Below, piece after piece: positions 1 to 5,813 of a stretch of DNA of 5,813 bases. How positions within the stretch are numbered: position 1 is the stretch's first letter; every line of letters begins with the position of its first letter. The notes beneath the pieces were generated by a model. The model was given only the letters and a program-made list of their open reading frames with translations, had not been told where the DNA came from and ran no database searches. The translations under genes were made by a program, and so were the position numbers. This stretch comes from Victivallales bacterium (GTDB taxonomy: Bacteria > Verrucomicrobiota > Lentisphaeria > Oligosphaerales > Oligosphaeraceae): positions 1-5,813 of the forward strand of contig JAFZZD010000533.1 of assembly GCA_017615955.1 (NCBI GenBank). Direction: 5' to 3'.

Positions 1-51
1 CAGGGAGAAAAAGCGTTTCTTGTAACAGAGTTTAGGAGTGTCATTCAATGA
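1..51 (+). CDS. Possible 3' end of an upstream gene, partial, perhaps a third paralogue
   Basis: The frame beginning at base 1 stays open to a TGA at 49-51 and reads QGEKAFLVTEFRSVIQ. Its stop overlaps the ATG of the next gene in an ATGA arrangement, typical of translationally coupled genes. The GEKAFLVTEF stretch loosely resembles the C-terminal strands of the two complete genes (RGRLFLVEY and RGRLFLLELK), so an upstream member of the same family may end here. The evidence is thin. Only 16 codons are visible, and the two other forward frames could also be gene tails: one reads REKKRFL and stops at 23-25, the other stops at 33-35. The true upstream reading frame cannot be settled from this window. 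Confidence 0.3.
   Translation, partial: QGEKAFLVTEFRSVIQ
34..38 (+). promoter_or_regulatory. Ribosome binding site of the first gene
   Basis: AGGAG lies 9 bases before the ATG at 48. It supports this start, which is followed at once by a signal-peptide-like sequence. No promoter is visible in the 47 bases before the gene, so transcription probably begins further upstream. Confidence 0.75.
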
Positions 52-2906
52 AAATCAGCATTTATCTTTTGTTGGCGTTGTTATTTGTGCATACGATGGT
101 CGGCGATGAATTTCTGACCAATGCTGATTTTCACGAGTTGAAGGATGGCGTTCCTGTTGGCTGGAGTTTTCAGCAGAACGAGACAAAGCCCGTCTTTGCT
201 GTCGAGGACGATGGCGAGGGCGGCAAATGTGTGGCAATCAAGGGCGAAAAGCCGAATACCACCGGCCTTTTGATTTATTCAAGGCCAATTGAGCTTCCTG
301 TTGGCGCCACTGTCACTATTTCTGGCGAATATTGCGCGGAGATCGCCTCCTGCAACTGGGCTGTGCCCGTGCTGGTGTCCATGATGGCGCGTGGCATCTA
401 CAACTCCAACAAAATATGCGCCTGGGCAGAGGATAGGCTCCAGGCAGAGGCAAAATGGACAAAGTTCTCATTTTCCTACAGGATGCCTTACGACGTGGCG
501 AGCCTGCACCTGTATGCTTCGCTGCGTGGCTCCCAGGGGACAGTAAAGTACAGGAAGCTCTCTGTGCAGATCAAAATGCCGACGCATGTTTTGGCTAAAG
601 GCAGGGAACTTGCCTGGCGCGAGGTTGAGGACATCTGCAAGAGCAATTCCCCAAATGACTGGGGAAAGGAAATTGCCGCTGATTATTTTTCAGGCAGAGG
701 CGGTGTGGCGTTTGTGCCTGGCAAGAAGTTTGACTGGGCTTTCCAGATCCCACAGATCCTTGACGTGGATGCGCTGACTGATGTACGCCGCACATGGTAT
801 GTATGGACCAGGGTGTACGGCTATCTGGAGCAGTCCCGTGTGTTTATGGAAAACAACGGCAAATTCGTCTCATATATGGATGTAAAGGCCAATGAGAAGA
901 CGGATGCCAATGGAAAATACGCCGGGCCAGGGGAATATAGCTGGCAGCTTTGCGGCAGTTTCACGACGCGCGGCGGCAACCAGCATCTGACATTCAAAAG
1001 CGAAAAGCGCATGATGTTCGATGCAGTGCTCATCACGGACGATCCAGACTATGCCCCTGTCAAATACGAGGCAAAGGACTTTCCCCAGGCGAAAATCGTG
1101 GACATCAGCACCAGGCATGCAATACGTGCGGAGTATGTGAACGAAGGCGTGACGGACACGATAACGCTGCCCATAACATTCCGCATAGCCGGGCAGAACA
1201 TGCCCCTTGACACAAGCAAGCCGCCGGCAGTGTTCCATTTTTCACTGCCTGACAACATAAAGGTCGAGGCCCTGACCTCGCATTTCGCTGGGGAGTACTG
1301 GAGCGTCAAAAACAGATGGCATGGCAAGTACCTCACATGGAAGAAGACAGGTAGCCACCAGAAGCATGGCAAAAACTACAACGACTACGAAGCTTATCTG
1401 TACTGGCTTTCATCAAACCAGTATCTTATCTATGTAAAGGCGGACAGCAAGGGCTTCAAGCAGGGTGAGGTTTCCCTGTGCGAATACTGGTTGGAGCATG
1501 AGGGCGAGAAGCAATTGCCGGAGGTCATTGAACTGAAGCACATTGCCATAAAGCCAACAAGCCCTTTCAAGAACATACATATAGGTCCGGCTTACGTGGT
1601 GTTTGACATGCTATATACCTCCATGCCGAACTGTTTTGACAATCTGGCAGCCTGCGGCTTCAACTATCTTGGCGCCTTCAACAACTTCCATGCCTGGGGA
1701 GAGGACGGCAAGGAGAACTTCGCATTGTTCGAGAAAATGAGGGACGAGGCCTACTCACGCAACTTCAAGGTCATTATGAACTGCGATATTTACAAGAAAA
1801 TTGGTGAGGCTGATCTGGCGTGGGGCATAAATGAAAAGCCCTTGACAGTGAAAAACGCAGACAAGCAGAAGATCGTGTCACTGGCAATGGACGAGAACAG
1901 CCTGCCCATACAAATCGCAATGAAGGAGATACGCGAACTGGCGTCACTGGGCATATCAGTCGAACTGGACGATGAGATGATGAACCGGATGGGGGATCGG
2001 ATTGACTACTCCCCGAAGACACAGGAACTTTTCCGCAAATGGCTGGCGGAGAATCGCCACAGCGTACCATACAAAAGCCCTGTGGAGATTGTGAAGAACA
2101 AGGCGAACGACCCTGATATGTACAATCACTGGGTGGATTTCAAGTGCTCCAGGATGGCATACTGGTATTCTCTGTACAGAAAGGCTTTTGAGGAAGGGCT
2201 GGCACAGGCCAAAGGCAAGTATCCAGAGGGGCAGAAGCCAATGATGATTGCATGTGTCGATGGCGCTGGAACTCAGTGTGACACATACCGCAAGATCATG
2301 GAGATTTCCTATTTTGACTATAAGATGCTGGAGAAGCACGTGGACTACATCTCTGTCATGGCATACTCGTATGGCGGTGTCGCAGAAGCGGACAAGCCTG
2401 GAAAGGCAATTGAGATGTACAGGGATTATATGTATGACAGTGCTGCTTTCCCAATTCTTCTTGCGGGCGGCTACGGATGCGAGATAGGCGCGGACAACAA
2501 GGCAATGCTCAAGTACGAGGTGTTGGAAGCGCTTATGCTAAAGTGCCGCGTCATATCGTTCTACGCAGGGGCTACCTTGTTCAATGCACAAACTCTTGCC
2601 CCTGTCGTGGAGGCTATACGCATTGCCAGACCGTATGAGGAATTCTTCCTGAATGGTCGTAGATGCCGCCCATATACCAGCGACAGCAAATGGCTGCGCA
2701 CTCTTGGACTGAAATTAGAAAACAAGTTGCTGCTCTATGCGGCCAATTATCGAAACAATCCTTCCGCTAAGGCCACAATTGTATTTGACGAGAAAATAAG
2801 GAATGTCATAGATTGCAGTGATAATGAAAAATTGCAAATAAAAGATAATTCAATTGCGGTGGATTTCAAGAATGAAAGGGGACGCCTGTTCCTGGTGGAA
2901 TACTGA
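48..2906 (+). CDS. Secreted multidomain glycoside-hydrolase-like protein (first paralogue)
   Basis: A 952-residue protein of unrecognised family, probably exported to bind and perhaps cleave a polysaccharide. Residues 1-19 look like a signal peptide (Lys2, hydrophobic core, likely cleavage near Gly19). Residues 20-176 resemble a carbohydrate-binding jelly roll, opening with an N-x-DF...P-x-GW pattern. Residues 187-337 form a second beta-sandwich with a YVWTRVYG strand and a closing ITDDPDYAP motif. Residues 338-505 are a third beta-rich domain. Residues 510-870 look like a (beta/alpha)8 barrel; by-eye strands start near 510, 538, 572, 636, 730, 766, 801 and 834. Conserved acidic residues are Glu639 and Asp641-Asp642-Glu643 after strand 4, Asp767 in strand 6 and Glu812 after strand 7. 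Residues 872-952 are a small beta-domain. The SPKTQELFRKWL segment after strand 4 recalls GH42-type beta-galactosidases, and VDYISVMAY recalls other TIM-barrel hydrolases, but neither fixes a family. It is intact, followed 16 bp later by a paralogue. Its last 140 bp or so are unusually A+T-rich. Coding status is near certain; the enzymatic role is inferred. Confidence 0.9.
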   Translation: MKISIYLLLALLFVHTMVGDEFLTNADFHELKDGVPVGWSFQQNETKPVFAVEDDGEGGKCVAIKGEKPNTTGLLIYSRPIELPVGATVTISGEYCAEIASCNWAVPVLVSMMARGIYNSNKICAWAEDRLQAEAKWTKFSFSYRMPYDVASLHLYASLRGSQGTVKYRKLSVQIKMPTHVLAKGRELAWREVEDICKSNSPNDWGKEIAADYFSGRGGVAFVPGKKFDWAFQIPQILDVDALTDVRRTWYVWTRVYGYLEQSRVFMENNGKFVSYMDVKANEKTDANGKYAGPGEYSWQLCGSFTTRGGNQHLTFKSEKRMMFDAVLITDDPDYAPVKYEAKDFPQAKIVDISTRHAIRAEYVNEGVTDTITLPITFRIAGQNMPLDTSKPPAVFHFSLPDNIKVEALTSHFAGEYWSVKNRWHGKYLTWKKTGSHQKHGKNYNDYEAYLYWLSSNQYLIYVKADSKGFKQGEVSLCEYWLEHEGEKQLPEVIELKHIAIKPTSPFKNIHIGPAYVVFDMLYTSMPNCFDNLAACGFNYLGAFNNFHAWGEDGKENFALFEKMRDEAYSRNFKVIMNCDIYKKIGEADLAWGINEKPLTVKNADKQKIVSLAMDENSLPIQIAMKEIRELASLGISVELDDEMMNRMGDRIDYSPKTQELFRKWLAENRHSVPYKSPVEIVKNKANDPDMYNHWVDFKCSRMAYWYSLYRKAFEEGLAQAKGKYPEGQKPMMIACVDGAGTQCDTYRKIMEISYFDYKMLEKHVDYISVMAYSYGGVAEADKPGKAIEMYRDYMYDSAAFPILLAGGYGCEIGADNKAMLKYEVLEALMLKCRVISFYAGATLFNAQTLAPVVEAIRIARPYEEFFLNGRRCRPYTSDSKWLRTLGLKLENKLLLYAANYRNNPSAKATIVFDEKIRNVIDCSDNEKLQIKDNSIAVDFKNERGRLFLVEY

Positions 2907-2911
2907 TAAAC

Positions 2912-2917
2912 AAGGAG
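2912..2917 (+). promoter_or_regulatory. Ribosome binding site that fixes the start of the second gene
   Basis: AAGGAG lies 5 bases before the ATG at 2923. The same frame is open back to an ATG at 2854, but that start would overlap the first gene, lacks this site and would bury the signal peptide. The 2923 start is therefore preferred. The gap between the genes (2907-2922) is too short for an independent promoter or terminator, which supports co-transcription. Confidence 0.85.
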
Positions 2918-2922
2918 TTCTT

Positions 2923-5748
2923 ATGACAAGGTTCAAGTTATTTTCGCTGTTGCTGCTTGTATGTGCATTTTCATTTGCAGTTGAGGTGCTGGACAATGGG
3001 AATCTATCCAAGTTGGTGGGTGAGGTACCTGCTGGCTGGTCGTTCAGGGGCAAGGCAAAGGGCAGCATAGTGCAGGAGGAGGGCGGCAATTGCGCCAAGC
3101 TTGTTTCAAGTCTGCTTGATGATTCTGCCACGATAAGCGCAAACGGCAAATGCAGTTTCCCGTCCGGCTCGCTTATGCGCCTCTCTGGCGAATACCGCAC
3201 AGAGAATATCGAGATGGGGAAGGGTGGCAACCTGTTTGTGTCAAGCCGCTACCGCTCCGTGCTGAACAATGACAAGCAGCCCGTTGCATGGCTGAACGCC
3301 AATCTTAAACCCTCGGACTCATGGAAGAGCTTCAGTGTGGAGATGAGGGCGCCATACAACATCGCGTCGTATTCCGTCAATGGCTGCATACACCATGCGA
3401 AGGGCACGATTGTGTTCAGGAAGTTGTCTTTGGACATAAGCCCATCAACACCACAATTCACAAAGGGCTGCGAGGTGATCTGGCGCGAGATGGAGGATAT
3501 TTGCTTTGACAAATTCCCCTCCAATTGGGGACAGGACACGGCGGAGAACTTCTCCTCCGGCAAAGGCGCCATTGGCTCCGAGAATCAGAAGCTGGACTGG
3601 AATTTCCAGATTGCCGAGGTAACAGACGAGAGGACGCTGTTCAGCAAGGAACGCACCTGGCATCTGTGGACACGAGTTTATGGCTATATGGAAGCGCCCC
3701 GTCTCTTCATCTACTACCAGGACAAATACCTGAGGCATATCGACACACCCGCAAACGAGAAGGTGAAGGACGGCAAGTATGCTGGGCCTGGCCATTTCAC
3801 ATGGGTGTATTGCGGCAACTTCAAGACCAAGGGCGGTGCGCAGAAGCTGTCATTCCAGCCAAAGGGACGCGCCTTCATTGACTGCGTGCTGCTGACCGAT
3901 GACGCGCAGTACGCACCCGTCTTATTTGAGGCGAAGGATTTCCCGCAGGCCAAGGCCATTGACGTGCGCAACGCCAATATGCTGAAGGCTGAGTATGTGT
4001 ATGAAGGGCTTACGGACAGAATATCCCTGCCTTTGTCCTTCCGCATCGCTGGCAAGAACATGATCATTCCCAACGACAAGGCACCTGGCGTCATGCACAT
4101 ATCCTTGCCTGAAGAGGTCGTGCTTGACGGCATGACATCCCACTGGGCTGGTGAGAACTGGAACGCCAAGTCGCGCTGGGGAAACAAGTTCCTCACTTGG
4201 AAAAAGACTGGCGAGCGCAGCATTGGCGGCAAGAAGTACAATGACTACGAGGCATATCTGTATTTCATATCCAGCAACCAGTATCTGGTGTTTGCCCACA
4301 TAAAGCCGGAGGCATTCAAGGCCGGGCGCAAGTTCACCTGCGAATTCTGGCTGGAGAACAATGGTGAGAAGCAGTTGCCTGAAAAGATGGATGTGGAGCA
4401 CATCGCCATCGAGCCAGTGCGCCCATTCAAGAAGATCTGGGTTGGACCCAGCTATGTGCCGCTTAAGATGATGTATTTCCCATTCGAAAAGCGATGCAAG
4501 GACCTGAAGGCCTGCGGCTTCAACTACATGGGGTCCTGGGCGGACTTGTCCAAAGACGAGATCCCCAGTTTTGACGATTTCAGGAACGCGGCTTACAAGG
4601 AGGGTTTCCTGGTTTCCGCCGTTGTCACTCAATACAGCCACATCAAGCCAGAGCATTGCGCCATCGGAATTGACGGAAAGCGCATGGCGGGAAAAAGCGG
4701 GCAGGGCAGCGACGGCATCGTGTCCCTTGCACTGGACAAGGATGACCCGCCCATCGGCGAGACAATGGAGCGCACAAGAAAGGCTGCCAGGCACGGTATT
4801 TCTTTGGAATATGACGACGAGATGACGAACATGCTGGAGGACAAGATCGACTATTCCCCAAAGACGAAGGCCCTGTTCCGCGAATATCTGGCGAAGAAGA
4901 ACATGGCCTACGTTGAACCGGAGACAATTGTCAAGCAGAAGAAGAGCAAGCCTGACATGTACAAGGTCTGGGTGGACTTCAAGTGCGAGAGGATGGCATA
5001 CTGGTATTCGCTCTACAGGCAGGCCTTCGACGAGGGGCTGAAGGAGGCCAAGGGCAAATATCCTGAGAACATGAAACCTATGCTGATGACCTGCATACAG
5101 GGCGCTGGCAAGGACTTCAGGACAGCGGAGGACATCAAGGTCAAGGGCTTCTTTGACTACAAGCTGCTGAGCAAGTACTGCGATGTGATTGAGATTATGT
5201 CCTACACATACGGCGGCGTTCCCGAGGCCGAGAAGCCAGGCGATGCAATGGAGATGTACGGAGAGTATCTTGGCAAGGACATAATTGCGCCAATCCTGCT
5301 GGCTGGAGGATATGGGACGGAGACCAGCCCCGAGAAGAAGGTCATGCTCAAGTACGAGATGTTTGAATCATTGATGCAGAAGCCAAAGATGATTGTGTTC
5401 TATGCGGGGGCTACTGTGTTCAATGCGCCCACCTTGGCGCCAGTGGTGGATGCGATACGCATCGCGTTGCCATACGAGGACTTCTTCACGGAGGGTGAGC
5501 GCTATCGTGATTTCAAGGGCAGTGCTTCATTCCTGCGTCTGAAGGGATTGCGCCTTGGAAAGCGTGTCCTGCTGTATGCCGCCAATTATGCTGACGACGC
5601 GAAGAAGACTGTGACGGTCAATTTCCCCGCTGGCATAAAGTCCGCCATGGAATGTGACGGCCAGAAGAAACTGCCCGTAACTGGCGATTCAATCTCGTTT
5701 GACTTCCAGAAGGACAGGGGACGCCTGTTCCTGCTGGAGCTGAAGTGA
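2923..5748 (+). CDS. Secreted multidomain glycoside-hydrolase-like protein (second paralogue)
   Basis: A 941-residue paralogue of the preceding gene, colinear along its whole length and, by eye, about half identical. Identity is highest in the barrel and lowest in the first 180 residues. Residues 1-19 form a signal peptide (Arg3 and Lys5, then a Leu-rich core, cleavage probably after SFA at 17-19). Cys14 is not in a proper lipobox, so a lipoprotein is unlikely. The beta-sandwich domains cover about 20-173 and 184-333, the second ending in LTDDAQYAP. A third beta-rich domain spans 334-500, the putative (beta/alpha)8 barrel 505-858 and a C-terminal beta-domain 860-941. Barrel strands start near 505, 533, 562, 626, 718, 753, 789 and 822. 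Candidate catalytic residues are Glu629 and Asp631-Asp632-Glu633 after strand 4 and Glu800 after strand 7, all conserved in the first copy. The strand 2 to strand 3 region differs greatly from the first copy, suggesting a different ligand. The function is probably glycan binding or hydrolysis; family and substrate are not recognised. A GH-like pseudoenzyme or pure binding protein cannot be excluded. Confidence 0.9.
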   Translation: MTRFKLFSLLLLVCAFSFAVEVLDNGNLSKLVGEVPAGWSFRGKAKGSIVQEEGGNCAKLVSSLLDDSATISANGKCSFPSGSLMRLSGEYRTENIEMGKGGNLFVSSRYRSVLNNDKQPVAWLNANLKPSDSWKSFSVEMRAPYNIASYSVNGCIHHAKGTIVFRKLSLDISPSTPQFTKGCEVIWREMEDICFDKFPSNWGQDTAENFSSGKGAIGSENQKLDWNFQIAEVTDERTLFSKERTWHLWTRVYGYMEAPRLFIYYQDKYLRHIDTPANEKVKDGKYAGPGHFTWVYCGNFKTKGGAQKLSFQPKGRAFIDCVLLTDDAQYAPVLFEAKDFPQAKAIDVRNANMLKAEYVYEGLTDRISLPLSFRIAGKNMIIPNDKAPGVMHISLPEEVVLDGMTSHWAGENWNAKSRWGNKFLTWKKTGERSIGGKKYNDYEAYLYFISSNQYLVFAHIKPEAFKAGRKFTCEFWLENNGEKQLPEKMDVEHIAIEPVRPFKKIWVGPSYVPLKMMYFPFEKRCKDLKACGFNYMGSWADLSKDEIPSFDDFRNAAYKEGFLVSAVVTQYSHIKPEHCAIGIDGKRMAGKSGQGSDGIVSLALDKDDPPIGETMERTRKAARHGISLEYDDEMTNMLEDKIDYSPKTKALFREYLAKKNMAYVEPETIVKQKKSKPDMYKVWVDFKCERMAYWYSLYRQAFDEGLKEAKGKYPENMKPMLMTCIQGAGKDFRTAEDIKVKGFFDYKLLSKYCDVIEIMSYTYGGVPEAEKPGDAMEMYGEYLGKDIIAPILLAGGYGTETSPEKKVMLKYEMFESLMQKPKMIVFYAGATVFNAPTLAPVVDAIRIALPYEDFFTEGERYRDFKGSASFLRLKGLRLGKRVLLYAANYADDAKKTVTVNFPAGIKSAMECDGQKKLPVTGDSISFDFQKDRGRLFLLELK

Positions 5749-5813
5749 GGTTGACAAGCGTTGAAAACCCTTAATGTGCGCTCACTCATGTTGCACTTTT
5801 CTCTAAGGCAACC
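5749..5813 (+). other. Downstream intergenic stretch without a convincing feature
   Basis: These 65 bases follow the second stop codon. They contain TTGACA at 5751-5756, which matches a bacterial -35 box, but no good -10 box at the usual spacing. A 4-bp GTGC/GCAC inverted pair followed by TTTT is too weak to call a terminator. The stretch may lead to another gene beyond the window. Confidence 0.3.

Noticed and set aside
2854..2922. Alternative upstream start that would make the second protein 964 residues long
   Set aside because: It overlaps the end of the first gene in another frame, has no clear ribosome binding site, and would place 23 extra residues before an excellent signal peptide. 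The ATG at 2923 has AAGGAG five bases upstream.
2962..2964. Cys14 in the second signal peptide as a lipoprotein site
   Set aside because: The preceding residues are Leu-Leu-Val, and valine at the -1 position does not fit the lipobox. A standard cleavage site after SFA five residues later is a better reading.
3714..4241. 175-codon minus-strand open frame inside the second gene, with similar shorter ones in both genes
   Set aside because: It is antisense to the paralogue-conserved frame, overlaps other antisense frames, and has no sign of independent coding function.
3922..4794. 290-codon open frame on the minus strand within the second gene
   Set aside because: It lies wholly antisense to a conserved, clearly coding frame, and its translation resembles no protein family I recognise. 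It is best explained as a by-product of codon bias on the sense strand.
5751..5777. Possible promoter beginning with TTGACA after the second gene
   Set aside because: The -35 match is perfect, but the nearest -10 candidate (TAATGT at 5772-5777) matches only about half the consensus with a short 15-base spacer, and no downstream gene is visible.
5775..5799. Possible terminator hairpin after the second gene
   Set aside because: Only a 4-bp GTGC/GCAC stem with a long loop and a run of four T residues can be drawn, which is too weak for an intrinsic terminator.

Overview
This window carries two long genes in tandem on the + strand, with almost nothing else in it. They are intact paralogues (48-2906, 952 aa; 2923-5748, 941 aa) separated by 16 bp. 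Each has its own Shine-Dalgarno site and they are probably co-transcribed. A possible 3' tail of a further gene lies at 1-51, and 65 bp without a convincing gene follow the second stop codon. I see no RNA genes, mobile elements, CRISPR arrays, phage genes or defence genes.

Both proteins look like exported, multidomain, glycoside-hydrolase-like proteins with the same layout. The order is signal peptide, an N-terminal carbohydrate-binding-like beta-sandwich, a second beta-sandwich ending in a (T)DDxxYAP motif, a third beta-rich domain, a (beta/alpha)8-type barrel of about 360 residues, and a small C-terminal beta-domain. Eight barrel strands can be assigned by eye. Conserved acidic residues sit at the ends of strands 4 (DDE) and 7 (GGYGxE), the positions of the catalytic pair in the clan GH-A '4/7' enzymes. 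I cannot place the proteins in a named GH family, and their substrate is unknown.

The organism is probably a carbohydrate-degrading bacterium. Large secreted proteins of this style in tandem families resemble those of Lentisphaerota/Victivallales or other members of the PVC superphylum, often anaerobes of gut or sediment. This is an impression from protein architecture only; the window has no taxonomic marker. Base composition is near balanced, but the last 140 bp or so of gene 1 are much richer in A+T.

The two genes probably work as a pair on related ligands or glycans. The barrel core is well conserved between them, while the N-terminal domain and the strand 2 to strand 3 segment of the barrel differ strongly. 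That pattern is expected if the copies share chemistry but differ in specificity. The most interesting possibility is an uncharacterised glycoside-hydrolase-like family that expands by tandem duplication.
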